Positions 1 to 7,063 are shown, counted from the first letter of the stretch. The stretch is DNA of 8,536 nt from an uncultured Anaerolineaceae bacterium (GCA_937907495.1 CALESS010000559.1:1-8536), one strand, 5' to 3'. The notes: generated by a model not told the origin, from the sequence alone. A program made the numbers and translations.

Positions 1-39
1 TTCGAAGTCAGGTACTCTATCCAATTGAGCTACGGGGGC
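1..39 (-). tRNA. tRNA-Arg (anticodon TCG), 5' part, cut by the window edge
   Basis: Read on the minus strand from base 39, this has the start of a bacterial tRNA: a 7-base acceptor strand GCCCCCG (39-33), TA at tRNA positions 8-9, a D arm with stems GCTC/GAGT around an AATTGGATA loop, base A26, an anticodon stem strand CCTGA (12-8) and a 7-base loop CTTCGAA (7-1). The loop puts anticodon TCG at window bases 5-3, which reads CGN arginine codons, chiefly CGA. The 3' half of the anticodon stem, the T arm and the acceptor 3' strand lie outside the window, so their pairing cannot be checked. The gene lies just downstream of the ABC operon terminator, with a possible -10 box of its own between them. 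Confidence 0.85.
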
Positions 40-48
40 GTGAGGCAT

Positions 49-54
49 ATTATA
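49..54 (-). promoter_or_regulatory. candidate -10 box for the tRNA-Arg gene
   Basis: The minus strand reads TATAAT here, 9 bases before the first base of the tRNA (39), so a transcript would start within a few bases of the mature 5' end. No good -35 is seen: the region 17 bases upstream falls inside the terminator hairpin stem (72-77 reads GCTGCC). The call rests on a perfect -10 and its position only. Confidence 0.35.
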
Positions 55-58
55 CCGC

Positions 59-93
59 AAAAAAAATCACGGGCAGCTTTGCAGCTGCCCGTG
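59..93 (-). terminator. intrinsic terminator of the ABC transporter operon
   Basis: There is a perfect 10-bp stem, 68-77 with 84-93 (CACGGGCAGC / GCTGCCCGTG), around a 6-base loop. On the minus strand it is followed by an A and then eight Ts (66-59). It begins 4 bases after the stop codon of the last ABC permease gene (98-100). This is a textbook Rho-independent terminator for minus-strand transcription. On the plus strand the following bases are only mildly T-rich. Confidence 0.9.
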
Positions 94-97
94 TGGT

Positions 98-1327
98 TTA
101 TTTTCCGCCCAGGGCTTTCAGATAACGTTTCAGGGTCAGGGGCTGACCGGAAAGCATATTCTGCGCCCGGAACATGCCAGCCACCAGGCGCAGCACCCCG
201 TAGACTGTCAACGCCAGCAGGGCAACGGAGAGCAATAATTGCCACCAGGGCACGGCCACAGCCGAGATGCGGGTCATCATGGAGACGGGGGAAGTGAAGG
301 GAATGAGGCTGAGCGCCACCGCCAACCCGCCATTCGGATTCTGCACCAGCCCGCTGATGAACATTAATGGAATGATGAGCGGTATGATGATCAATGTTGT
401 GACAGAGGAACCTTCCTTAATATTACTCACCAATGCGCCCACACTCGACATTAAAGCTCCGTATAAGCCATACCCCAGCAGGAAGAACACCAGTCCCCAC
501 AGGATGAAACTGACTGGCAATTGAAAGGCCGCCCCCAGGTTGAAGGCCGTTCCGCTGAAGCGCAGCAAGAGCAAAGCCGAGGCACTCCAGACCAGGGTTT
601 GAAATAATCCAGCCACCCCCAGGGCCAGGATTTTCCCGGTCAACATTTCAATGGGCTTGATGGAAGTCATTAAAATCTCAAGCATCCGGTTCTCGCGTTC
701 TTTGTTGATGCTGCTCAGCAGCAGGCTGGAATTGACCAGGATGATGAAGTAAAACAGCATCGTCACGCCGTAGGGGAGGAAGAAGGTGAGCATGTTGCCC
801 GGGTCACGTTGAGGTTCGGGGGAAAGGATTTTCTCCTCAATAACCAGGGGATTCTGGTAACGCTCCAGCAATTGCGGATCATCCTTCAGCAGGTTGTAAT
901 TCAAGGCCTCCGTAATCACCCAGGATTGATCCCACCCGGCCATTGGATTGTAATCCTGGCGGTAATAGGTTACCTTACCAGAGCGGATATAGTTGGGAGC
1001 AATGACATAATATCCACTAATTTCTCCGTTTTCCACCGCCTGGGTGGCGGAGGATACCGAATCATAGGCTTTGAGGTCACTTTCGAGGCCGGCGGGTAAA
1101 GTTTCAATCCACCTGCCCGGGTCCACATACCCTTCCGGCAGGGAGGTTTCGACCGGGGTGAAAATTTCGGTGATAAAGCTCGCCCCACCCCGATCCCCGC
1201 CGAGGGCAGAGGCTCCCCAGGTGACCAAAAAGCCGATCAGCGGAACCAGGAACACCGTCAGGATGAAGGATTTGCGGAATATGGTGTTGAATATCTCTTC
1301 GCGGAAGACCAACCAGGTTTTATTCAT
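98..1327 (-). CDS. ABC-2 type transporter permease (NatB-like), second permease of the operon
   Basis: This 409-residue membrane protein is probably one half of the transmembrane channel of an ABC exporter. The order is a cytoplasmic start, helix 1 (about 21-43), a large extracytoplasmic domain (about 45-177), then five helices (about 178-206, 230-256, 270-300, 310-329, 361-386). Just after helix 2 comes INKERENRMLEILMTSIKP (about 207-225), the conserved cytoplasmic EKENR..E.L.TS segment of the NatB/ABC-2 family, thought to contact the ATPase. Late in the protein NPNGGLAVALSLIPFTSP (about 330-347) is another family signature. The ATG at 1327 has a GGGAGGG-type ribosome binding site (1336-1342) at 8-base spacing. 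The gene follows the first permease after 3 bases, so it is in the same operon, and a strong terminator follows. The paralogue next to it has the same architecture, suggesting a heterodimer. The substrate is unknown; Na+ export (NatAB) is only one possibility. Confidence 0.9.
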   Translation of the reverse strand: MNKTWLVFREEIFNTIFRKSFILTVFLVPLIGFLVTWGASALGGDRGGASFITEIFTPVETSLPEGYVDPGRWIETLPAGLESDLKAYDSVSSATQAVENGEISGYYVIAPNYIRSGKVTYYRQDYNPMAGWDQSWVITEALNYNLLKDDPQLLERYQNPLVIEEKILSPEPQRDPGNMLTFFLPYGVTMLFYFIILVNSSLLLSSINKERENRMLEILMTSIKPIEMLTGKILALGVAGLFQTLVWSASALLLLRFSGTAFNLGAAFQLPVSFILWGLVFFLLGYGLYGALMSSVGALVSNIKEGSSVTTLIIIPLIIPLMFISGLVQNPNGGLAVALSLIPFTSPVSMMTRISAVAVPWWQLLLSVALLALTVYGVLRLVAGMFRAQNMLSGQPLTLKRYLKALGGK

Positions 1328-1330
1328 GGA

Positions 1331-2539
1331 TTATACCCTCCCGTTCTGACGGCCCAAAATCTCCCGCCAGGTGAGCCGTTTGCCATAGCGCAGCAAACCG
1401 ATGCGGAACCCCCGCCCCGCCAGCCAGAGAGCGCCAATGGCGCACAAAATCAAGAGGGTAACCGATGTGATGATCTGCCAGGCGGGCACAGTGGTGTAAC
1501 CGGCCCGCAGTGAGAGAGTCAACGGAGCCGTCAGGGGAAACAGGCTCATGCCAACTGCCAGTGGCGAGTTGGGGTTCGCCAGGATGGCGGAAATAAACCA
1601 AATCGGCACCACCAACGGCAGGGTGAACAACCCGGCAATCTGCTGGGCCTCGCGGGATTCGGTTGCCGTAGCTCCCACCATCGCCATTAAAGCCGAAATC
1701 ATCACGAATGCGGGCAGCATTAGCAATAGCAGCAACCCCAGGTAACCGGGATCCAACTGGATATCCTGGCCTACTGGCAAAAAGCGTACCAGCACCAGCA
1801 AACCAATGATTGCCACCGATAACCAGGCACCGATCTGAGTCAGGCCCACACTCAGGTTGCCGATGATCTTGCCAGCCATCAATTGGGTGGGGGAAACCGA
1901 GGTCACCAGGATCTCAAGGGTGCGGTTTTCCTTCTCCTCCACCAGGGCTTGCAGAAGGTAGCCGCCGCTGGTGTTGATGGAGATCATCAGCATTATCGCC
2001 GCCACCATCGGCACCAGGAAGCCAAGGATGTTGTTCTCGCCCATCCCTTTTTCCCCATCCATCGAGCGGATTTCCAACACGGGGCCATTCACCAGGCGCT
2101 CGCGGACCTCCGCGTCCTGGTTCTGTAGCAGGTTATAAAGCACAAAATCGCGGAAATCTCCCTGCCCTTCCGTACCTTTTGCCTCGTTCGCCACCACTTC
2201 CACCGCACCTGTGGAAAGATAATCCGAATCTAGGATGTAATAAGCACGGATACTCCCCTCCGCCAGGGCTGCCTCGGCTGCCGGTTCATCTGGAAACGCG
2301 GTCATCTCCACATAATCCAGTGAATCCTCAGCCTCCGGCGGGCGCTGCGGATTTGCCAGCAACCCGGAATGATCCACATAGCCGATGGGTGTGCGATCCA
2401 TTTGCAGGATTGCCGAGAGGAAACCCACCCCGATAATAAAAGCGAAGAAAATCGGCATGCTTAAAATCGAAACGAGGAAGCGTTTTCGCAGCACATGGCG
2501 AAGGTATTCATATTTGGCGACCAACCACAATTTCCTCAT
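1331..2539 (-). CDS. ABC-2 type transporter permease (NatB-like), first permease of the operon
   Basis: This 402-residue protein has the same plan as the permease encoded after it. It has helix 1 at about 21-44, an extracytoplasmic domain at about 45-170, and further helices at about 171-195, 226-253, 266-292, 302-321 and 355-376. The conserved cytoplasmic segment VEEKENRTLEILVTSVSP (about 200-217) follows helix 2, and NPNSPLAVGMSLFPLTAP (about 322-339) lies near the end, both typical of the NatB/ABC-2 family. The ATG at 2539 overlaps the ATPase stop codon in an ATGA, with AAGGAG (2547-2552) at 7-base spacing, so translation is probably coupled. It likely pairs with the downstream permease around one ATPase dimer. 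The substrate cannot be told from sequence. Confidence 0.9.
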   Translation of the reverse strand: MRKLWLVAKYEYLRHVLRKRFLVSILSMPIFFAFIIGVGFLSAILQMDRTPIGYVDHSGLLANPQRPPEAEDSLDYVEMTAFPDEPAAEAALAEGSIRAYYILDSDYLSTGAVEVVANEAKGTEGQGDFRDFVLYNLLQNQDAEVRERLVNGPVLEIRSMDGEKGMGENNILGFLVPMVAAIMLMISINTSGGYLLQALVEEKENRTLEILVTSVSPTQLMAGKIIGNLSVGLTQIGAWLSVAIIGLLVLVRFLPVGQDIQLDPGYLGLLLLLMLPAFVMISALMAMVGATATESREAQQIAGLFTLPLVVPIWFISAILANPNSPLAVGMSLFPLTAPLTLSLRAGYTTVPAWQIITSVTLLILCAIGALWLAGRGFRIGLLRYGKRLTWREILGRQNGRV

Positions 2540-3441
2540 CCACGCGCTCCTTCACCCCGCACCACCTGGATGAAGATTTCATCCAGCGTAGGCATGGCGA
2601 TCTCAAATGAGTCAAGCGGAATGCCGCGCTCCACCAGCTCACGCAGCACCTGTTGAGCCGTCGTACCTTCCGTCAAGAGGAGGTGATATCCGCTGTTTTC
2701 GCGCTTTACATGCTGAACACCGGGTATTGCCTTCGGCAGGGTCTGCGGAGAATGAACACTCACTGCCTGAGTGGCATACTGGCGGCGGATTTCTCCCAGG
2801 GATCCATAGAGCATCGTCTTTCCCTTGTTGATCAATACCAGCCGGTCACACAACTCCTCCACCTGGTTCATCTGGTGGGTGCACATTACAATCGTCTTAC
2901 CGCGGTCGCGTTCCTCGCGCAGCAGATCCTTGACCATCTGGGTATTGACCGGATCCAGGGCCGCGAATGGCTCGTCAATGATCACCAGCTCGGGCTGGTG
3001 AATGAGGGTCACGATCAATTGAGCTTTCTGCTGCATACCCTTGCTCAGCTCTTTGACCTTCTTCTTGCGGTGGTCAGCCAGGTCGAAGCGCTGCAAATAA
3101 ACATCAATTCGTTTCTGGGCCTCGGCTGGCTCCAAACCTTTCAACGTCGCCAGGTAGATCAGGCAGCGCTCCAGGTTGATATCCTGGTACAGGCCGCGTT
3201 CCTCCGGCAGGTAGCCGATGCGGTTCTTCTTTTCTTCGGTCATGGGACCGCCCAGTACCACAACCGATCCGCTATCCGGTTTGAAGATATCCAGAATGAT
3301 GCGAATGGAGGTGGTTTTTCCTGCTCCATTGGGTCCCAAGAGGCCAAAAATCTCACCCGGTTCCACGGTAAAGGATACATCCTCCACGGCGCGGGTGGTG
3401 GCGAAAGTCTTGCTGATATGATTGACTTCAACGGTCGACAT
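2536..3441 (-). CDS. ABC transporter ATP-binding protein (NatA-like)
   Basis: This 301-residue cytoplasmic ATPase should power the two permeases encoded directly after it. Its motifs run in the expected order: Walker A GPNGAGKTT (36-44), YLPEERGLY in the Q-loop region (77-85), signature LSKGMQQK (132-139), Walker B LVIIDEP (152-158) with catalytic Glu157, a D-loop ALDP (161-164) and switch His189. Residues from about 215 to the end form the extra C-terminal domain common in NatA-like exporters. The Q-loop has Glu80 where many ABC ATPases have Gln. The ATG at 3441 was chosen because GGAGGAGG (3448-3455) precedes it at 6-base spacing and MSTVEVNHISKTF is a typical beginning. An in-frame ATG at 3528 would add 29 unlikely residues read through the sdh terminator. 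The exported substrate is unknown. Confidence 0.95.
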   Translation of the reverse strand: MSTVEVNHISKTFATTRAVEDVSFTVEPGEIFGLLGPNGAGKTTSIRIILDIFKPDSGSVVVLGGPMTEEKKNRIGYLPEERGLYQDINLERCLIYLATLKGLEPAEAQKRIDVYLQRFDLADHRKKKVKELSKGMQQKAQLIVTLIHQPELVIIDEPFAALDPVNTQMVKDLLREERDRGKTIVMCTHQMNQVEELCDRLVLINKGKTMLYGSLGEIRRQYATQAVSVHSPQTLPKAIPGVQHVKRENSGYHLLLTEGTTAQQVLRELVERGIPLDSFEIAMPTLDEIFIQVVRGEGARG

Positions 3442-3474
3442 AAAATTCCTCCTCCGGATTGTTAAATCATGCTG

Positions 3475-3480
3475 ATTATA
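3475..3480 (-). promoter_or_regulatory. candidate -10 box for the ABC transporter operon
   Basis: The minus strand reads TATAAT, which would start a transcript near 3468 with a leader of about 27 bases containing the ATPase ribosome binding site. The -35 region falls within the sdh terminator stem and shows no TTGACA-like hexamer, so the promoter is weak on paper or depends on an activator. It is the best candidate between the sdh terminator and the ATPase gene. Confidence 0.35.
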
Positions 3481-3484
3481 CAAG

Positions 3485-3510
3485 AAAAATCCGGGGGGGT
3501 TCCCCGGATT
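3485..3510 (-). terminator. intrinsic terminator of the sdh operon
   Basis: A 9-bp stem pairs 3488-3496 (AATCCGGGG) with 3502-3510 (CCCCGGATT) around a 5-base loop. On the minus strand the stem runs into five Ts (3489-3485), the first two of which also belong to the stem. It lies about 57 bases after the sdhB stop codon and separates the sdh operon from the ABC operon. A short GTGG-A6-CCAC element (3515-3528) sits just upstream of it on the transcript. Confidence 0.78.
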
Positions 3511-3567
3511 CTCTGTGGTTTTTTCCACTAGAGCCTATTATAACCCGTCTTGCAGGGCTGGGCAGGG

Positions 3568-4278
3568 TTAATCCAACTTTCCCGTCAGGATGGCGCGCTT
3601 AACCTCTGCGATGGCCTGTGTGATTTTGATATCCCGCGGACAAGCCTCGGTGCAGTTGAAAACCGTCCGGCAGCGCCAGACCCCGGTCTGTTCATTGAGA
3701 ATTCGCAGCCTCTCGGCAGCGCCCTGGTCCCGGCTGTCGAAAATAAAACGGTGCGCGTTGACGATGGCTGCCGGGCCAACATAATCCCCATTCGACCAAT
3801 AGGCCGGGCAGGATGTGGTGCACGCCGCACACAGGATACACTTGGTCGTATCATCGAAGCGCTCGCGCTGCTCCGGTGATTGCAGGCGCTCACGACCATC
3901 TGCCACCGGAGGCGAGGTATGGATGAGGTAAGGTTTCACCGAGCGGTAAGCCTTGAAAAAAGGATCCATATCCACAATCAGATCCTTGAGAACCCGCAGA
4001 CCCAGCAAGGGTTCCACGGTGATGGTATTAGAATCTAAATCCCGCACCAGCACCTTGCAAGCCAGCCGGTTGCGGCCGTTGATGCGCATGGCATCCGACC
4101 CGCACACCCCGTGGGCACATGAGCGGCGGAAAGCCAGTGAGCCGTCATAAAAGCCGCGTACCTGCTCCAAGAGGTCCAAAACCCGGTCGGTGGGTTCAAC
4201 CTCCAAATCCCAGGAATCAAAGTGGGGTTTTTCGTCCCTCTCGGGGTGAAAACGGAGAACTTTAAATGTAATCTTCAT
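3568..4278 (-). CDS. sdhB: succinate dehydrogenase / fumarate reductase iron-sulfur subunit
   Basis: This 236-residue subunit carries electrons from the SdhA flavin to the quinone site in the membrane anchors. The N-terminal ferredoxin-like domain has the [2Fe-2S] ligands Cys54, Cys59, Asp62 and Cys74 (SCAHGVCGSD...C; the Asp matches the E. coli ligand pattern). The C-terminal domain has CILCAACTTSCP (Cys147, 150, 153, 157) and CRTVFNCTEACP (Cys203, 209, 213), enough for one [4Fe-4S] and one [3Fe-4S] cluster. Length matches the family (about 240). The ATG at 4278 lies 1 base after the sdhA stop, with AGAGAGGG (4288-4295) at 9-base spacing. An upstream in-frame ATG at 4350 would lie inside sdhA and has no good site. 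By alignment from memory, positions near the quinone pocket differ from E. coli (Ser162 for Trp164, Arg204 for His207). Whether the complex mainly oxidises succinate or reduces fumarate cannot be told from sequence. Confidence 0.96.
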   Translation of the reverse strand: MKITFKVLRFHPERDEKPHFDSWDLEVEPTDRVLDLLEQVRGFYDGSLAFRRSCAHGVCGSDAMRINGRNRLACKVLVRDLDSNTITVEPLLGLRVLKDLIVDMDPFFKAYRSVKPYLIHTSPPVADGRERLQSPEQRERFDDTTKCILCAACTTSCPAYWSNGDYVGPAAIVNAHRFIFDSRDQGAAERLRILNEQTGVWRCRTVFNCTEACPRDIKITQAIAEVKRAILTGKLD

Positions 4279-4279
4279 G

Positions 4280-6076
4280 TTAGTAAACCCTCTCTTTGGG
4301 AGGAAAGCGGGTGATGGTGACCGGCTTATAATCCAAGCGGATCTCGTCATCTTTCAACCAGGCAAGGGTGTGCTTCATCCACCGGGCATCATCCCGCTCT
4401 GGGAAATCTTCGCGGGCATGGGCGCCGCGGCTTTCGCTGCGCTCCCGGGCAGAAACCGCCGTTACGAGAGCCAGATCCAACAGGTTGCCAAGTTCCCAGG
4501 CATTCACCAGTTCCGTGTTGAATACCTTCCCCGTATCTTTCACCCGTACCCCTTGCGCATAGCGCTGGCGCAACTGGCGGATTTTTTCCACCGCCGACTC
4601 CAATCCCTGGCGGGTGCGGAAGACACCCACATCCTCAAACATGACGGCTTGCATTTCGTGGGTCAGAGCGGCCACTTGCTCGCTGCCATCTCCATTCCGC
4701 AGTTGATCCAATTGCTGGCGGGAGAATTCCAGGGCATCAGCAGGCAGCTCCGGCAGGGCAGCTTCGGTCGCGTAGCGGGCAGCATCCAAACCGGCATGCT
4801 TTCCGAAGACGACCAGGTCCACCAGGGAATTGGTGCCCAGGCGGTTGGCGCCATGCACCGAGACACAGGCACACTCGCCGGCCGCGTACAGACCCGGCAG
4901 AACTCGCTTTTCCGCATCCACGATCACCCGGCCATATAAATCTGTCGGGATGCCACCCATTGCATAATGGGCAGTGGGCTGCACCGGCATGGGCTGCGTG
5001 ATCGGGTCCACACCGAGGTAAGTGCGGCAGAAATCTGCAATATCCGGGATCTTGCTCAAAATTTCTTCTCCGGTCACCCGGTAGGGCTGGCCATCCGGGC
5101 GGGTGCGCCCATCCTCTTCCGCACAGCGGTTAACCGTCTCCGGGCGCACATCGAGATACAGGTAACGACCACCCTTGATGCCCCGACCTTCGCGCATCTC
5201 AAGGTACATTGCCCGGCTGACCACATCGCGCGAGGCCAGGTCGCGGACGTGTGGCGCGTAGCGCTGCATAAAGCGTTCGCCCTGGTCATTGATGAGAATG
5301 CCGCCCTCGCCGCGCACCGCCTCGGTGATTAAAATCCCCAGCTTATGGATGCCCGTTGGGTGAAACTGGAAGAACTCCATATCCTGGGCGGGGATGCCGC
5401 GCCGCAGGGTAACCGCCACCCCATCACCCGTGTAGGCGTAGGCGTTGGAGGTGATCTCCCATACCCGGCCGTAGCCGCCGGTGGCAAAGATGATGGCCCT
5501 GGCACGGAAGATATGCAATTCGCCGGTCGCCATCTCCAGGGCCACTACCCCGGCAACGGCCCCCTCCGCCAGGATCAAATCCAGCACTTCGAATTCATCG
5601 AAAAATTGGGTCTCGTTCTTGATGCACTGCTGATAAAGAGTCTGTAAAATCATGTGCCCGGTGCGGTCTGCCGCATAACAGGAGCGCCGCACCGGTTTAC
5701 CGGTGAGGTTATTGGTATGTCCACCAAACGGACGCTGGGCAATCCGCCCATCCGGCGTGCGGGAGAAGGGCAGCCCCATTTGCTCCAGGTCATATACCGC
5801 TTGCACAGCTTCGGCGCACATGAATTCAATTGCATCCTGGTCACCGAGCCAGTCCGAACCTTTGACCGTATCATAGGTATGCCACTCGGGCTGATCTTCT
5901 TCCAGGTTGCCAAGCGCCGCGCCGATGCCCCCCTGGGCTGCTCCGGTATGGGAGCGGCTGGGGTAAAGCTTGCTGATGACCGCCGTCTTGGCGGATTTGG
6001 AGGCATTCAAGGCTGCCATGAGGCCCGCGCCTCCGCCGCCCACAATAATCACATCAAAGATATGCGTCTGAGTCAT
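4280..6076 (-). CDS. sdhA: succinate dehydrogenase / fumarate reductase flavoprotein subunit
   Basis: This 598-residue catalytic subunit interconverts succinate and fumarate on the cytoplasmic face. A Rossmann FAD motif [12 protein letters not shown] (8-19) is followed by [11 protein letters not shown] (40-50), with His43 in the place of the covalent FAD ligand. Active-site candidates are His239 (FHPTG), Thr251-Glu252 (TEAVRGEGG), Arg283 (SRDVVSR), His370 (HYAMGG) and Arg412 ([11 protein letters not shown]). All the expected catalytic residues are present, and the length is close to the E. coli enzyme (588). The C-terminal tail ends [18 protein letters not shown], as in many bacterial SdhA proteins. 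The ATG at 6076 has AAGGAGG at 8-base spacing. The gene sits 12 bases after sdhD and 1 base before sdhB, so all four genes are one operon. L-aspartate oxidase and other relatives are excluded by the SHT motif and the neighbours. Confidence 0.97.
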   Translation of the reverse strand: MTQTHIFDVIIVGGGGAGLMAALNASKSAKTAVISKLYPSRSHTGAAQGGIGAALGNLEEDQPEWHTYDTVKGSDWLGDQDAIEFMCAEAVQAVYDLEQMGLPFSRTPDGRIAQRPFGGHTNNLTGKPVRRSCYAADRTGHMILQTLYQQCIKNETQFFDEFEVLDLILAEGAVAGVVALEMATGELHIFRARAIIFATGGYGRVWEITSNAYAYTGDGVAVTLRRGIPAQDMEFFQFHPTGIHKLGILITEAVRGEGGILINDQGERFMQRYAPHVRDLASRDVVSRAMYLEMREGRGIKGGRYLYLDVRPETVNRCAEEDGRTRPDGQPYRVTGEEILSKIPDIADFCRTYLGVDPITQPMPVQPTAHYAMGGIPTDLYGRVIVDAEKRVLPGLYAAGECACVSVHGANRLGTNSLVDLVVFGKHAGLDAARYATEAALPELPADALEFSRQQLDQLRNGDGSEQVAALTHEMQAVMFEDVGVFRTRQGLESAVEKIRQLRQRYAQGVRVKDTGKVFNTELVNAWELGNLLDLALVTAVSARERSESRGAHAREDFPERDDARWMKHTLAWLKDDEIRLDYKPVTITRFPPKERVY

Positions 6077-6088
6077 CGTTTCGCCTCC

Positions 6089-6481
6089 TTACGGCATCTG
6101 CCGGACACCGGCGATGAGGGCCACCGCCCCGACCAGGGTAATCACCAGCCAAAAGAAGAACAGGCCCCAGTTTAAGATCTTGCGAGCCACCGGCTTGTGG
6201 ATGACATCCTGTGCCACCTGGCGCAGGCCGTTTACGCCGTGGGCAAAAGCAAAGCCCAGCAGCAAGGCGTCATAAATCCGCCAGCCGTAGCTGGCCCAGC
6301 GTTGGGCCACATAGCCCAGCGGGTCATTGCCGATGGCATGTACCCCTACCACAACATCCTGCAGGATGATGTGCCCCCATACCAGGGGGATGAGCAGGAA
6401 AGCGGAATATCGCATCCACTTCCAGGCGCTGGTCTCGTAATTGGCGGGTGGATTTACTGGTAATGAGTTTGTCTGGTTCAT
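6089..6481 (-). CDS. sdhD: succinate dehydrogenase membrane anchor subunit, SdhD-type
   Basis: This 130-residue integral membrane protein has three predicted helices (about 25-42, 66-86, 102-124). With the neighbouring SdhC it should anchor SdhAB, bind quinone and hold heme b. His81 in HGVNGLRQVAQD lies where the SdhD heme ligand is expected. His37 in helix 1 (VWGHIILQD) is a second histidine at membrane depth, and His48 follows it. Hydrophobic anchor subunits diverge quickly, so the call leans on the operon and the HGVNGLR motif shared with SdhC. The ATG at 6481 uses TAGGAG (6488-6493), whose first three bases are the sdhC stop codon, so translation is probably coupled. Another ATG at 6486 is out of frame and stops after two codons. 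Which anchor is called C or D is a convention based on order. Confidence 0.87.
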   Translation of the reverse strand: MNQTNSLPVNPPANYETSAWKWMRYSAFLLIPLVWGHIILQDVVVGVHAIGNDPLGYVAQRWASYGWRIYDALLLGFAFAHGVNGLRQVAQDVIHKPVARKILNWGLFFFWLVITLVGAVALIAGVRQMP

Positions 6482-6490
6482 TTCATTCTC

Positions 6491-6910
6491 CTATCCGCCA
6501 AACAGGCCGAAATTGTGGATGAGGATGTTGCGCGCCATCCATACAGCGGCGGGTACCCATAGAACCAGGCTGATGATGAGGGTCAGACGGGTGGAAGCGC
6601 GGGCCACTGGAATGCTCCAATTCTGGGGACGGAACAGGTCAAAGGCGGCAATTCGCAACCCATTCACCCCGTGGAAAAAGACGCAAAAAATAAGGAATAT
6701 CTCCCCGATGCCAAACAGGGTTGTCTGGTACAGGTTGATGACTTCGATATACAACTTGGGCGCCAGGTACACCAGCGCTGTATCCACAATATGAACCGTT
6801 AGGAAAAGGCCCGTGCCAAGACCGCAAAGGCGGTGCAGCAGAAAAGCCCACTGGCCTTCCCGTCCACGGTAGGTGGCATAACCGGTCATGGTTGTCTTCA
6901 GGCTGGACAT
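6491..6910 (-). CDS. sdhC: succinate dehydrogenase cytochrome b-type anchor subunit, SdhC-type
   Basis: This is the first gene of the sdhCDAB operon: a 139-residue membrane protein with three helices (about 28-50, 65-88, 108-131). LLHRLCGLGTG (24-34) resembles the conserved H-R-x-(S/T)-G segment before helix 1 of SdhC proteins, which helps form the quinone site. His80 in FFHGVNGLRIAAFDLF (78-93) matches the SdhC heme b ligand. His40 in helix 1 (LTVHIVD) is a second possible ligand. The ATG at 6910 was chosen because AGGAGG (6917-6922) precedes it at 6-base spacing. A longer version from a TTG at 6928 would overlap that site and is unlikely. The intergenic gap to sdhD is 9 bases. Confidence 0.9.
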   Translation of the reverse strand: MSSLKTTMTGYATYRGREGQWAFLLHRLCGLGTGLFLTVHIVDTALVYLAPKLYIEVINLYQTTLFGIGEIFLIFCVFFHGVNGLRIAAFDLFRPQNWSIPVARASTRLTLIISLVLWVPAAVWMARNILIHNFGLFGG

Positions 6911-6935
6911 GCAAGACCTCCTATTCAAGGGTATG

Positions 6936-6965
6936 GGGATATTCTTATTGTAGCAGAAGTGTCAA
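6936..6965 (-). promoter_or_regulatory. candidate promoter of the sdhCDAB operon
   Basis: On the minus strand a perfect -35 hexamer TTGACA lies at 6965-6960. The -10 is not clear: AATATC (16-base spacer) and TATCCC (18-base spacer) are both poor, while a better TACAAT (6952-6947) is only 7 bases from TTGACA and would need a different -35. Either way a transcript would start between about 6940 and 6930, giving a short leader before sdhC. Region confidence is moderate; exact boxes are uncertain. Confidence 0.42.
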
Positions 6966-6982
6966 TGGATTTTTTCAATCCA
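6966..6982. repeat. short inverted repeat next to the sdh -35, possible operator
   Basis: TGGATT (6966-6971) and AATCCA (6977-6982) form a perfect 6-bp inverted repeat with a 5-base centre. It abuts the upstream edge of the TTGACA of the candidate sdh promoter. The position suits a regulator binding site, but a repeat of this size can occur by chance and no known operator is recognised. Confidence 0.3.
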
Positions 6983-7063
6983 GCGCACGGATTCGGCGAA
7001 GTACACATCTGAACCTGGCCGAATTATTGCATCCACCCCACAACCACGATTTGAAATTTACTG

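Noticed and set aside
2653..3465. Open 270-codon plus-strand frame opposite the ABC ATPase gene
   Set aside because: It is antisense to a gene with all ABC ATPase motifs, has no recognisable domain or good ribosome binding site, and is explained by codon bias of the real gene.
3442..3528. 29-residue N-terminal extension of the ABC ATPase from an ATG at 3528
   Set aside because: It would be translated through the sdh terminator hairpin; the ATG at 3441 has a strong GGAGGAGG site and fits the family start.
3537..3542. TATAAT on the minus strand just after sdhB as a promoter for the ABC operon
   Set aside because: It lies upstream of the sdh terminator, so its transcripts would stop before the ATPase gene, and no -35 is visible.
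4279..4350. 24-residue N-terminal extension of SdhB from an ATG at 4350
   Set aside because: It lies inside the sdhA coding sequence and lacks a ribosome binding site; the ATG at 4278 fits the SdhB start.
4277..4939. Open 220-codon plus-strand frame opposite sdhA
   Set aside because: The opposite strand encodes conserved SdhA sequence; no domain or start signal supports the antisense frame.
5654..6175. Open 173-codon plus-strand frame over the sdhA start and sdhD end
   Set aside because: It covers two well-supported minus-strand genes and their junction, without a domain or ribosome binding site of its own.
6911..6928. Upstream TTG start for SdhC
   Set aside because: The TTG precedes and overlaps the AGGAGG site that serves the ATG at 6910, and the extra residues are not typical.
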